A DNA stretch of 64,000 bases from Streptomyces sp. LUP30 (GTDB lineage Bacteria; Actinomycetota; Actinomycetes; Streptomycetales; Streptomycetaceae): contig NZ_MJAJ01000001.1 of NCBI RefSeq assembly GCF_001746365.1, positions 255,182 to 319,181 on the forward strand, written 5' to 3'. The notes beneath the pieces were generated by a model. That model ran no database searches. It was not told where the DNA came from and saw nothing but the letters and a program-made list of their open reading frames with translations. Of the stretch, positions 25,840 through 34,540 are shown piece after piece. The translations under genes and the position numbers were made by a program. The first letter of the stretch is position 1. Each line of letters opens with the position of its first letter.

Positions 25840-26763
25840 TCAGCCTGCCGACGTGCGCGCCGTGCCCCTGGTGCGAATGTGCTGACTGAGAAAGAGAGCG
25901 GCGCGGTCCAGTGCCTCGTCGGCTTCGTCCAGGACGCCGGCGAACGCCTGGAAGACATGTGGAACGTCAGCGGTGATGTCCAGGATGACGTCCACTCCGG
26001 CTTCCCTCGCGCGCGTGGCCATGCGCGTGGAGTCGTCCAGGAGTGTTTCGTTGGTGCCCGCCTGCAGAAGCACCGGAGGGAAGCCGGTCAGGTCGGCGAG
26101 GACGGCGGGGCTGAGCAAGGGCTGATGCGGATCCTGTCCCGCAAGGTACATGGTCCCGGTGTGTTCCAGGCCCTCACGCGTGAAGAACGGGTCGATGCTC
26201 GCTTTGGTGTCCATACTCTCGCCCGTCCGGGTCATGTCGAGTCCGGGGGAGAAAGCCACGATCGCGGCGGGCACGGGCAGGCCCGCGTCGCGGGCGGCGA
26301 GGCAGGTGGTGACGGCGAGGCCACCACCGGCGGAGTCCCCGGCGAACGCGATCACCGAAGGGTCTTCGCCGCTGTCGAGAAGTGCGCGGTAGGCGCTCAG
26401 TCCGTCTTCGATCGCGGCCGGGAACGGATGCTCAGGGGCAAGCCGGTAATCCAGGGAGAACGCCCTGAACCCTGTTTTGGTCACCAGGTTCCCCGTCAGC
26501 GACATCGCCGTCCCTGGTGAACCGACCACGTACGAGCCGCCGTGAAAGTAGAGGATCGTCCCGGCCTTCGGAGGGCCGGCCGGCTCGACCAGCACCGCGG
26601 GCCGATCGCCGAGCGTCGCAGTCCGGGTGCGGATCCCAGCCGGGACGATCATTTCCCCCATCATCGCCCTGAACCCGGCGCGGAGCTCCTCCACCGACCG
26701 AGGGCCCTCCGGCTGAGGCCGTCGGACCATCGCGTCGATCTCCGCGCGCTGCTGCCTGCTCAT
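25840..26763 (-). CDS. Alpha/beta hydrolase (hormone-sensitive lipase-type esterase)
   Basis: The 307-residue protein has the oxyanion-hole motif HGGS (74-77), DYRLAPEHPFP, the nucleophile S144 in GDSAGGG, an acid in LLDDS (D243/D244) and catalytic H269 in DVPHVFQAF. This is the HSL/bacterial esterase IV layout for cytosolic hydrolysis of short acyl esters. The ATG at 26763 follows GGAGG; an in-frame ATG at 26775 is less well placed. It is transcribed divergently from a MarR regulator, with two matching palindromes in the 67-base gap, so it is probably repressed by that regulator until an inducer binds. Confidence 0.9.
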   Translation of the reverse strand: MSRQQRAEIDAMVRRPQPEGPRSVEELRAGFRAMMGEMIVPAGIRTRTATLGDRPAVLVEPAGPPKAGTILYFHGGSYVVGSPGTAMSLTGNLVTKTGFRAFSLDYRLAPEHPFPAAIEDGLSAYRALLDSGEDPSVIAFAGDSAGGGLAVTTCLAARDAGLPVPAAIVAFSPGLDMTRTGESMDTKASIDPFFTREGLEHTGTMYLAGQDPHQPLLSPAVLADLTGFPPVLLQAGTNETLLDDSTRMATRAREAGVDVILDITADVPHVFQAFAGVLDEADEALDRAALFLSQHIRTRGTARTSAG

Positions 26764-26797
26764 TGCCGCCTCCATCACGAGTGCATGCCAAGGAACT

Positions 26798-26840
26798 ATA
26801 TGCCCAGGCATCTAGGTTAGAATATATGCCATGGCATCTA
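26798..26840. promoter_or_regulatory. Twin MarR operator-like palindromes
   Basis: Two near-identical sites, ATATGCCCAGGCATCTA (26798-26814) and ATATGCCATGGCATCTA (26824-26840), each contain an ATGCC-NN-GGCAT inverted repeat. Their centres are 26 bases apart in the divergent promoter region, and the second overlaps the MarR start codon at 26831. This fits autorepression of the regulator and control of the esterase. Confidence 0.72.
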
Positions 26841-27307
26841 AGTCAAGCCGTGGCCCGATCGACCTCCCGGGCTTCTTCGCCGATCTCGTCCGCTGCGAGA
26901 CACGCCTCTACAACGCGCTGAACGACCGCCTTCGCGAGCGGCACGGGATCGTCACCTCGCAGTTCGAGTTCCTGCGCTTCCTGCGCGATCACCCCGGGTC
27001 CCGGGTCGCGGACCTCGCCGCCGAATTCGCCATCGGGATCGGCGCGACCAGCAAGGGCATCGACCGCCTGGAGAAGCAGGCATGGGTCGTACGGCGAACC
27101 AATCCATCGGATCGCCGCTCATCGCTGCTGGACCTGACCGCCGGAGGCCTGCAACTCATCGAGGCGGCGGAGGCGACCTTCACCAGCACACTGGCCGAGC
27201 TGACCGCAGACGTCCTGGGCGGTCCTTCAGGACTGGCCGCCGTACAGATCATCTCGGAGCTGCGCTCCGTGCTCGAACGCGACCAGATCGGCCTCCCCAC
27301 CGGCTGA
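26831..27307 (+). CDS. MarR family transcriptional regulator
   Basis: The 158-residue protein has a winged helix at about 30-110: FEFLRFLRDHPGSRVADLAA, then AEFAIGIGATSKGIDRLEKQ (recognition helix) and the wing VVRRTNPSDRRSSLLDLTAG, with flanking dimerisation helices. MarR proteins bind as dimers to short palindromes and are released by small ligands. The ATG at 26831 lies inside the second operator-like palindrome. The divergent esterase is the likely target. Confidence 0.9.
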   Translation: MASKSSRGPIDLPGFFADLVRCETRLYNALNDRLRERHGIVTSQFEFLRFLRDHPGSRVADLAAEFAIGIGATSKGIDRLEKQAWVVRRTNPSDRRSSLLDLTAGGLQLIEAAEATFTSTLAELTADVLGGPSGLAAVQIISELRSVLERDQIGLPTG

Positions 27308-27506
27308 CCGGCATGCGCATCCAGTGCGACTGCCCTTGGCCGCGTAATCAGCGCTTGTTGCGAGGGTGAATCCCGTGGATTGATCACGACTCGATACGCG
27401 GCCTAACAAGGGCTAGCACAATGAGACGACAGCGACACCGGCACCTCGACGCCGCGTGAGAGCAAGGGCACCGTTGAACACCGACAGCTCAGCTCTTGGG
27501 GGGCCG

Positions 27507-27968
27507 ATGGAATGGGTCTCGCTGGCCAGCACCATCGTCGGTGGAGGAATCGCGACAGCATCGGCCGGAATCCTGGATCACCGCCGGTGGAGACGAGAGC
27601 GAGGCGACCAGCACGCTGAGAGCCGCCGTTCGCTCTACGTCTCCTACCTCTCTGCTCTCGCATCGGCTCGCCATGCTTGCCGCGTGACCGTGCGCGAGCC
27701 AAATCTCGACCCTCAGCAGCGCAGGCGCGCCGTGTGGGAAGCATTCGAAGCCTGCACAAGCCTGCGATACGAACTGTCGATCTGCGCGCCGCGCTACGTG
27801 GTCGAAAAGTCCGACGATTCCTTCCGGCGGCTTCGTGACCTTCGCGATGTGGTCGCTGACGGATTCAGTCGAGACAGCAACGAGTACGTAGCCGGGCGGC
27901 TTCGCTACGATCGGGCATATCAGGCCCTTCGGGATGCCATGCGTAAAGACCTCGGCGCTGATGCCTGA
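27507..27968 (+). CDS. Hypothetical protein with N-terminal membrane segment
   Basis: From the ATG at 27507 (preceded by a GGGGGG ribosome-site-like run) the protein has 153 residues: a membrane segment at about 4-22 (SLASTIVGGGIATASAGIL) and a basic, helical cytosolic part with WRRERGDQHAESRRSLYVSY and AVWEAFEACTSLRYELSICA. Such small one-pass helical proteins are frequent in Streptomyces and have no assigned role. It stands alone. Confidence 0.65.
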   Translation: MEWVSLASTIVGGGIATASAGILDHRRWRRERGDQHAESRRSLYVSYLSALASARHACRVTVREPNLDPQQRRRAVWEAFEACTSLRYELSICAPRYVVEKSDDSFRRLRDLRDVVADGFSRDSNEYVAGRLRYDRAYQALRDAMRKDLGADA

Positions 27969-28547
27969 CTTCACGGACAACCATCGAGCCAGGTCAGTGC
28001 GCCGCCAGCGAAGATGGCTTGGGGAACCACTATCTCCGCAGCAGATCGCCTGCTGGACACGCACGAGGCCGGTCCAGTGCAGAGAAGCAGGCTCCCCTGA
28101 ACTGGACCGTTTTCGGAAGAACGCGATGCTCCGTCGCATGATCTGGCGCATCTCGCCGAGCCGGTCCCGAGAACGCCGCGATCTGAGTGTGCATCTGCTC
28201 CAGGGGTTCGCTCTCCCGGCGCACGTGCTCGGCTGTCGACGAACGACGTCGACCCCACGGAACGGCGCTCCGAATTCCGATCCCCCAAATTCCGCAGCCC
28301 AGGGGTGCAGTACGCGTTCCCGGCGATCCCTGGACCGCGGCGGACAGGCCTCGGCTCGGTGATGGTCGGCGAATCGCCCGTTCTGTCCGTCCCGAGCAGA
28401 CTGCTCGCCGGAGCCTCGGTTCCCGCGCCAAAAAATCTTGGGCCTTCGTGTCAAGAATCCGGGGCCCGGGGGGCTGTGGGGATGTGAACGGCCGTTGCTT
28501 CACGGTGAGGCGCTTGAGGCCGCAGATTGGGGTGTTTTTCGGTGGAG
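27969..28547. other. Region without a supported gene
   Basis: Frames on both strands are open over 100-300 bases, as expected at this GC content, but none has consistent codon bias, a ribosome site or a recognisable motif. The last 100 bases should hold the promoter for the sigma-factor operon starting at 28548. Confidence 0.45.
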
Positions 28548-28730
28548 ATGACTGGCGTCGGCGTCGCCGTGTATCTAGTGCTGTTGTTCGCACCGGGGCT
28601 GAGCAGCGTGCTCGAGAGCATCGCGTTCCGCATCCGAGCCGCGGGGAAGGCAGACCTCGTGCGCGCAGAACGGGAGTCGGACGTGCACACGCACCGTGGG
28701 CGCACAGGGGAGCGGGGGCAGCGTGGATGA
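28548..28730 (+). CDS. Small single-pass membrane protein upstream of sigma factor
   Basis: The 60-residue product has one hydrophobic segment at about residues 3-27 (GVGVAVYLVLLFAPGLSSVL) and a basic/acidic cytosolic tail. The ATG directly follows GGTGGAG; a GTG at 28542 is an alternative. Its stop (28728-28730) overlaps the likely GTG start of the sigma factor (28723), indicating translational coupling. It might tether or sense for the sigma factor, which itself has membrane segments; this is inference. Confidence 0.5.
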   Translation: MTGVGVAVYLVLLFAPGLSSVLESIAFRIRAAGKADLVRAERESDVHTHRGRTGERGQRG

Positions 28731-29760
28731 GCAGCAAGGGGTGCAGCGTGCCGAGAAGCTCGGGCGCCTGGTCGCCGAGTGGCGCGGGCAGATGGTGGGG
28801 CGCGCCGGCAAGTGGCTGCGTGCCTTAGGTGTTCCGCCCTCGTGGGCGGATCCCGAGGACGTCGTGCACAACGCCCTCATGAACGTGTTGGCCTGTTCCG
28901 TGCCGATCGAGCGGCTGCGCCCGTACGTGTTCAAGGCCATCAGGAATGAGGTGGGGCATGCGGCGCGGCGATACCGCAGCGGCCAGGGGTACGCATCCCT
29001 GGACGCGGACGTGCAGTTGGAGACGGCCGCCGGCGCCGCCGATCCCTGTGCCGCGGCCGACCTGCGCCTGACCATCCACGAGGCGCTTACTGCTCTGCCG
29101 CCCCAGCAGCGCAGGTCAGTGTGGTGCAACAAGGCGCTGGGACTGACCCAGTCGGAGACGGCCGAGGTGCTGGAGACGACGCCGGGGACCGTTGCCACCC
29201 ACGTCTACCGTGGTGTCAAAGCACTGCGGGCGACTTTGGGAACTCTTCTGGCAGTGGTGTTCGCCGCCTTCACCGCGGTATGGGCGCGCACCGGCACACT
29301 GCCCATTGACCCCGCCGCGACCGGTCACATGGCGGTGCGGGTGGAACGCTGGGTGGCTCGCTGGGGGTGGCCTGAGACCGTCGTGGCCGTCCTTGCCGGC
29401 GGTTCGTTGGCGTGGTTGGCCTACGCGTTGCTGAACCGGCAGTCCTTGCAGTTGATGAGTCGGCTCCGCGGCAGGCGGGCCGCCGGGCCAGGCGCCGAGC
29501 CGGGTACCGGGGAGGCCGTCTCGCAGGGCGAGGGCTGGACCGTGCGGCAAGTGGCGGGAACCGAGGCCAAGAAGACGTACCGCTGCCCTGGCTGCATCCA
29601 GACGATCCCCGCCGGCGTTGCGCACGTGGTGGTGTGGCCCACGCACCCCGGTGCAGAGGAACGACGGCACTGGCACCAGGCCTGCTGGAACGCAGGAGAC
29701 CGGTCCAGCGCGGGGACGAAGGGACCACGGACCACTGCCTCAGTGGTGCGCCGGCATTGA
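28723..29760 (+). CDS. ECF-like sigma factor fused to membrane segments and a Cys/His-rich C-terminal domain
   Basis: The 345-residue protein starts with sigma region 2 (about 15-85, WADPEDVVHNALMNVLACSV, LRPYVFKAIRNEVGHAARRY) and region 4 (about 110-170, LTALPPQQRRSVWCNKALGL, TQSETAEVLETTPGTVATHV). Two membrane segments follow at about 172-187 and 219-236, then a hydrophilic linker and a C-terminal module (about 285-325) with CPGC (288-291), VAHVVVWPTHPG and RRHWHQACW, where C288, C291, H316/H318 and C321 could bind zinc. Most ECF sigmas have a separate membrane anti-sigma; here the membrane part is in the same chain. The GTG at 28723 follows a GGGAGCGGGGG sequence. Membrane-tethered regulation is inferred. 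Confidence 0.8.
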   Translation: MDEQQGVQRAEKLGRLVAEWRGQMVGRAGKWLRALGVPPSWADPEDVVHNALMNVLACSVPIERLRPYVFKAIRNEVGHAARRYRSGQGYASLDADVQLETAAGAADPCAAADLRLTIHEALTALPPQQRRSVWCNKALGLTQSETAEVLETTPGTVATHVYRGVKALRATLGTLLAVVFAAFTAVWARTGTLPIDPAATGHMAVRVERWVARWGWPETVVAVLAGGSLAWLAYALLNRQSLQLMSRLRGRRAAGPGAEPGTGEAVSQGEGWTVRQVAGTEAKKTYRCPGCIQTIPAGVAHVVVWPTHPGAEERRHWHQACWNAGDRSSAGTKGPRTTASVVRRH

Positions 29761-29939
29761 CGGAACGTTGCCTTCCCCCTTGCTGGGCCTCACCGGCAAG
29801 GGGGAACGCCTGGAGATGGGGACCAAGACCGGAGGCCGACCATGATCATGTAGCTGCGCTCAATGGACGGTGGAAGCTGACGGAACAACAGGGAAGGTGC
29901 CGAGCCCGTTGCCGCCGGCCACTTCGGTGAGGCGCCATC

Positions 29940-30180
29940 GCCTCCCCGCGCGCCCGCAGCATCCGAGGCGTTCGTTGCCCGACCAGGCGTACTCGGCGAC
30001 CGCGACCTTCGATGAGCGCTCCAACGCCTGGCGCAGCAGCTTGTAGGGATTGGCCGCGACCTGGCCGGCCGACTGGGGGCAGCAGCCCTCCGCGAGGCGG
30101 ATCGGGTCCACCGAGCCCAGCGGGACGAAGGCCTCGGTCTCGATCGTCTTGGCCGGCGCCAACCTCGCCAAGCTCGTCGC
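29940..30180 (-). pseudogene. Ku (NHEJ DNA end-binding protein) internal fragment
   Basis: The minus frame reads AKTIETEAFVPLGSVDPIRL, then GQVAANPYKLLRQALERSSK and VAVAEYAWSGNERLG. This is the conserved core of bacterial Ku (the segment IDPIRLGEGYY..KPYxLLRxALE..KVAVAKYxxxGRERL). No start, N-terminal beta-barrel or C-terminal arm is present and both sides lose similarity at once, so it is an isolated fragment of a second ku copy. Confidence 0.65.
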
Positions 30181-30701
30181 CATGTCCCCACCGTCTTCTC
30201 CCGCACCCGGCGCCAGGTCGTGGAGGCCGGATTGTCGGAGGCATGGGAGCGGCTGGCACACATCAGCTGCTACCGGCTCGGCGAGAAGAGGACCGGCGAG
30301 ACGTGGTCGTCCCCCTGCGCCGCGCAACCTGAACAGTTCCAAGAAGGAGAGCTCATGTACGCGAGGTCGATGAGTCCGACCCCAGCGTCGGTGCTCATCG
30401 ACCGGCGTCGGCTGCGAGGGAGCTGATTGCCAATTGGCGCGACGGAAATGCCAGCGATTTGCTCATGGTCTCTTACCCTTTCCCGATGCCGACCTCGCAG
30501 CGGGCGACGGCCCACTGGTAATGGGCGGCACATAGAGATGTAGGGGATCCGGAGGGTCAGATCGATCGGTCATCGGCGGCGCTGAATCGCTCGGGCGACA
30601 AAAGCCGGTGAATGACTCTCCCGTAGACCGACCCGGTGCGCTCGGCCGAGCCCGGTCCCTGCCGCCAGTACAGCATCCGTCGAGCACCAAGCCCTCGACT
30701 T
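30181..30701. other. Mosaic region without an intact gene
   Basis: A plus frame at about 30190-30426 has a coding-like stretch (VVEAGLSEAWERLAHISCYR, then EKRTGETW) to a stop at 30424-30426, possibly the 3' end of an unknown gene that abuts the Ku fragment. A palindrome GCCAATTGGC lies at 30429-30438. The rest shows nothing convincing. Confidence 0.35.
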
Positions 30702-30742
30702 CCGCTTGAGCCCGACTCGTCCCGCCCTCACTGGACTCATCC
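30702..30742 (+). repeat. IS-end-like repeat, copy 1
   Basis: The sequence CCGCTTGAGCCCGACTCG followed by CCCGCC..CACTGGACTC is found again in inverted orientation at 36045-36081 with only a few differences. The pair brackets 5.3 kb that include the STAND-TPR gene. The second copy adjoins IS3-type orfA DNA, so both are probably ends of the same IS family. Confidence 0.7.
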
Positions 30743-30773
30743 CCTCGCGCCAGGAGGCTCGATGAACGGTCGG

Positions 30774-33700
30774 TCACCTGTCCGGCTGCCGACCGGAGGC
30801 CTCGTCGCTGGGTGCCGGGCTGCCGGGTTCGGCAACCGGACCCGCGGCCAGGTCGCCGACCAGGTCGCGGAAATGCGCGAGATTCTGTCGGACCAGAATC
30901 GCGCGTGGGTGGTCCGGGCCGAGAATCCGGACGCAATCGGCGAACAGTTCCTCGAATGCGGTCGCCGCCCCGGCGGGATCACCGGCGTCACCCAGCGCCC
31001 GGGCGTGGTTGTTGCGGGCCGCGAGGGTGTCGGGGTCGTCGGGGCCGAGGACCCGCAGACAGCCGGCGAGCAGCTCTTCATGCGCTGCCGCGGCGGAGAC
31101 CGGGTCGCCGGCCGAGCCGTGGATTTCGGCGATCTCGGCGCGGACGAAGAGGACGGCGGGGTGATCGGGGCCATGTAGGTGAAGGCGATCGGCCAACAGT
31201 TCCTCGTAGTCGGCGATGGCGCTTGCGTGATCTCCGGCGTTCGCGCGCCACCGGGCCAAATGGGCGCGAGTCACGAGCGTTTCCTCGTGGCGCGGTCCGT
31301 GGAGCCGGGTGAAATCGTCCACCAGCTCCTGCAGGGAAGCCACAGTGCCGGCGACGTCGCCCGTCTCCGCCCTGGCGATGGCGACGTTTCCGCGGATCCG
31401 CCAGATCTCAGGGTGGTCCGGGCCGAGGGCGCGCAGGCTCGCGGCGAGCAGTTCCTCAGGGACGCGCACCCGCGGGTCGGCGTCCTTGTCCCGCAGGAGA
31501 GCGATCAGGAGACATGCGTTCCAGGCGTCGTCGTGGAAGGGGGTGAGGACGCGCAAGATGTCGTCCAGCAGCGCCTCCAGTTCGGCGATGGCGGCCGGCG
31601 CCCCGGCGCCGACGTCCGCGCTCACGTCGATCAGGTGGAGGCGGGTGTTCAACGTGTCCGGATGGTCAGGCCCAAGGACCCGTTTCCGGTCAGCCAACAC
31701 CCTCTCGAACGCGGCACGCGCGGCGACCGGGTCGCCGGAACGCCCGATGGCGGCGGCCAGTTCATTGCGGGCTTTGAGAGTATGTGGATGATCAGCCCCG
31801 AGCACTCGTGCCCGATCGTCGCGCAGCTGCGCGAACTCGGCTGCGGCGCCTTCCGGATCCCCCGCCAGGCTCCGCCATCGAGCGAGCTCATGGCGAGCCG
31901 AGAGGGTGTCGGGATGGTCGGCGCCAAGGCCCCGCCGGGTGTCGTCGAGGATCTTCGTGAACTCGGTGACGACTCCGGCGACGTCGGCGCCTCGGCGTAA
32001 GGCGAGGTCGCCCTTGCTCTGGGCGAGGTTGTGCCGGGTCGTCAGGGTGTCAGGATGGTCAGCGCCGAGGATCGCGGTCCGGTCGGCGAGCAGCGATTCA
32101 AGGTCGGCCACGGCACCTTCCAGGTCGCCCGTCTGGCCGTGTGCGCGGGCCAGGGTGTGCCGGGCGGTGAGGGTGTCGGGGTGGCGGGGCCCGAGCACGC
32201 CCTCCCTGGTGCCGGCCAACCGCCGCGCGGTGGGCACGCTCGCCCGGTCCCCGGCTTCGGCCAGCCAGACAGCCTGGTTGCCGAGAGCGGCCAGGGTGTA
32301 CCGGTGGTCGGGGCCGAGCCGCCGCACGGCCTGCTCGTGCAGCCACTCGAAGTAGGTGGCGGCGGCGGCGACCTGGCCGGCCTGGCCGAGGCTCTGGCCG
32401 GTCACGGCGAGGAGTCCGTGATACCCCTCGGCAGTCCACAGTGCCTCACCGGCGTGCGCACGGAGGGCGTCGGCGTTGGTGCGCAACGTCTGGCCGAGTT
32501 CGTCGCGTTCGATCCGTGGCCATACGGCCAGCAGAGCGTCTGCGGCGGTGTCAGCGAGGGCGGCGAACAGCTCGGGGCCGAGGTCCGCCTGGGCGATGAG
32601 GTTCTCGCGGGTGGCGCGCTGCACCAACCGGTGTACGCGGACCTGGCGGTAGGCGGCGGTGCGGTCGTGGCTGATGAGGCTGTAGCGGTGCAGCACCCGC
32701 AACACCGCATCCACGGTCTCGGCGTCCAACGTCTGGTGCTGGGCCGCTTCGGGCAGATAGGTGGCCAGGTAGTCGAGGGCGGGTGGGCTGGACAGCACGG
32801 CTTGGGGGATCCCTGCCGGGTCCAGCAGGCTGATCAGCTGCAGGACTGGCCGGGCCAGCCCAGCGGGGCGCGCGGCGTCGGCTTGGTCGATGGACAGTTC
32901 CCACGTCGCCGTGACGATCCGCTGGTGATCGTCGGTCAGATCCTGCTCCTCGGGAACCACCTCGACAAGGCGCTTGCCGGCCAGCAGCGCCTGGTAATCA
33001 CGGATATCGATGTCTTCGTTGACGATGTAGGTGGCGGCCTGCGCCAGCGCCAGCGGCAGCCGGCCCAGACCCTCGGCCAGGCCATCTGCGACGGTGGGAT
33101 CAGTGACCCGGTCGCCGAGCCTGGCGGCCAGGTAGGCGCGGGCCTCGGGTTCCGTGAAGGTGCCGATGGGCACCACCTGCCGGTCGGATCCGTCCAGGGC
33201 TGCTGCGCGGAGGCGGGTGGTGACCAGTACCTGCCCGCCTGTGGCCGACTGCGCAGCAGGCGGCCACAGGCCGCTCAGAACGGCGGGACTGCGTACGTCG
33301 TCCAGGACCACGAGCCACCACCGGTCGGTGGCGGTCTCCGTCCACGTCAGGAACGCTTGCGCGGACCGGTCCGGGTCGTTCCGGTCGGCCGACGGCAGCC
33401 CGAGCTCCAGGGCGCTGTCGGTGTAGGCGGAGACCACGCCGTCGCGGGTAGCCGCGTTCACCCATACCAGCACCCCCACCCCCTGGTCCCAGGCGCGGCG
33501 AGCGTGGGCGGCGGCGAGTTGGGTCTTGCCGACCCCTCCCATCCCGGCCAGCACATGAGTGAGCACCACGGTCCCGCCGGCCTCGGCCGCCTCCTCCAGA
33601 CAGGCCGCTACGGCCCGGTCCTGGAAACAGTCAGCGGGCAACGGTACGGTCCCGACGCGGATCTGCCGGCCGCTCGGTGTTCGGTGCCGTTTCAGAAGGG

Positions 33701-33950
33701 GATCGGCCTTGGCGACCCGGGCCCGGGCGTCCAGCCACGACTGGGTGTCGTGCTCGCCGCAGGCCTCGACGAACAGCCGCACGGTGGAGGGTCTGGGGAA
33801 GCTCTGCCCATTGACCATCTTGTGCAGGGTCGACGCCGACGTCTCGCAGCGCTCAGCCAGGGCGTGATAGCTCAGCCCGGCTTGAGTGAACAAGGCCTGC
33901 AGCGCCTTGGTCCAGTCGTCCCGGGTCCGGATCCTGGACGGGTTCGCCAT
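30774..33950 (-). CDS. HTH - STAND NTPase - tetratricopeptide repeat protein
   Basis: The 1058-residue protein has a helix-turn-helix (about 12-65, LSYHALAERCETSASTLHKM), a STAND/NB-ARC-like NTPase (about 100-420) with Walker A GMGGVGKT (137-144), Walker B WLVVLDDV (212-219), the VLVTTR sensor and LGRLPLAL (295-302), a winged-helix region, and TPR_10/12-type repeats from about 560 to 1030 carrying LGPDHPDTL-like signatures about every 45 residues. Such proteins act as nucleotide-controlled signalling switches; some bacterial relatives sense phage or metabolites. The ATG at 33950 follows GGGGGTGAG. It is flanked by inverted IS-like ends and divergent from a small leader/membrane unit. Confidence 0.88.
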   Translation of the reverse strand: MANPSRIRTRDDWTKALQALFTQAGLSYHALAERCETSASTLHKMVNGQSFPRPSTVRLFVEACGEHDTQSWLDARARVAKADPLLKRHRTPSGRQIRVGTVPLPADCFQDRAVAACLEEAAEAGGTVVLTHVLAGMGGVGKTQLAAAHARRAWDQGVGVLVWVNAATRDGVVSAYTDSALELGLPSADRNDPDRSAQAFLTWTETATDRWWLVVLDDVRSPAVLSGLWPPAAQSATGGQVLVTTRLRAAALDGSDRQVVPIGTFTEPEARAYLAARLGDRVTDPTVADGLAEGLGRLPLALAQAATYIVNEDIDIRDYQALLAGKRLVEVVPEEQDLTDDHQRIVTATWELSIDQADAARPAGLARPVLQLISLLDPAGIPQAVLSSPPALDYLATYLPEAAQHQTLDAETVDAVLRVLHRYSLISHDRTAAYRQVRVHRLVQRATRENLIAQADLGPELFAALADTAADALLAVWPRIERDELGQTLRTNADALRAHAGEALWTAEGYHGLLAVTGQSLGQAGQVAAAATYFEWLHEQAVRRLGPDHRYTLAALGNQAVWLAEAGDRASVPTARRLAGTREGVLGPRHPDTLTARHTLARAHGQTGDLEGAVADLESLLADRTAILGADHPDTLTTRHNLAQSKGDLALRRGADVAGVVTEFTKILDDTRRGLGADHPDTLSARHELARWRSLAGDPEGAAAEFAQLRDDRARVLGADHPHTLKARNELAAAIGRSGDPVAARAAFERVLADRKRVLGPDHPDTLNTRLHLIDVSADVGAGAPAAIAELEALLDDILRVLTPFHDDAWNACLLIALLRDKDADPRVRVPEELLAASLRALGPDHPEIWRIRGNVAIARAETGDVAGTVASLQELVDDFTRLHGPRHEETLVTRAHLARWRANAGDHASAIADYEELLADRLHLHGPDHPAVLFVRAEIAEIHGSAGDPVSAAAAHEELLAGCLRVLGPDDPDTLAARNNHARALGDAGDPAGAATAFEELFADCVRILGPDHPRAILVRQNLAHFRDLVGDLAAGPVAEPGSPAPSDEASGRQPDR

Positions 33951-34115
33951 CTCACCCCCGCAGCCGGGGGGCCGCACATCGCCTGCCCGCCGATCGGTTC
34001 TCTGTCGTGACCGTAGACCATGACCTGCCGGTTTATGCGATTGATCCCAACACTGCTGCAACCGAACAGCGAACACTCGCAACCTGCTGCCGACCGTTCC
34101 TGAAAGGAGAACGCG

Positions 34116-34178
34116 GTGACCAGCAGCGCTATCAGCTCCCGTCCCACCCGGCGGCCGGCGAACGGCCAAGGCCGATGA
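34116..34178 (+). CDS. 20-codon leader ORF
   Basis: A GTG at 34116 is preceded by AAAGGAG. The 20 residues (TSSAISSRPTRRPANGQGR after the start) are basic, and the TGA at 34176-34178 overlaps the ATG of the following small membrane ORF (34175). This resembles the translation-coupled small genes often seen divergent from HTH-STAND genes in Streptomyces; no function is known. Confidence 0.4.
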   Translation: MTSSAISSRPTRRPANGQGR

Positions 34179-34330
34179 CCACGACCGTGATTTTGGCGAT
34201 GATCGGCGGCATCACCCTGATCCTGACCGCCGCCGCCCGTATCCCCCCGGCGCTCGAGGAGTTCCTGCGCGCCTGCATCCCCGTGGCCACCGCTCTGCGT
34301 GAAGTCCACACCGCTTTCAAAGGACGACCC
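34175..34330 (+). pseudogene. Small membrane protein, 3' end lost
   Basis: The frame starts TTTVILAMIGGITLILTAAA (one membrane segment) and continues RIPPALEEFLRACIPVATAL, then at about 34330 passes into unrelated DNA: the same frame stays open through a recombinase fragment and the antisense of the CadD gene. The true gene is therefore truncated. Its start is coupled to the leader ORF at 34116. Confidence 0.45.
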
Positions 34331-34379
34331 CCTCGCGATGACTCGGTCGAGAACGACGATCGAGAGTCGGCCTCATCTC

Positions 34380-34535
34380 CTTCTGCGGCCAAGCCTTCAT
34401 GGCCGAACAGGGCGAGATCCTGCACCGACGACCCCGAAGACCCCATGCGCACCGCCATGCGCCAGATGACGGGCGTGTTCGCCCAGCTGGACCGCGGGAT
34501 GACCGTGGCCAAGCTCCGCCGCGGCCGCCGCGGAT
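34380..34535 (+). pseudogene. Serine recombinase (resolvase-type) fragment
   Basis: The plus frame reads DDPEDPMRTAMRQMTGVFAQ and LDRGMTVAKLRRGRRG. This corresponds to the long helix joining the resolvase catalytic domain to the DNA-binding part in actinobacterial serine recombinases (pattern DPxRxxxRQxxGVFAQLERGM). The catalytic serine region and DNA-binding domain are absent. It is a scar at the end of the CadD gene. Confidence 0.5.
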
Positions 34536-34540
34536 TCCGC

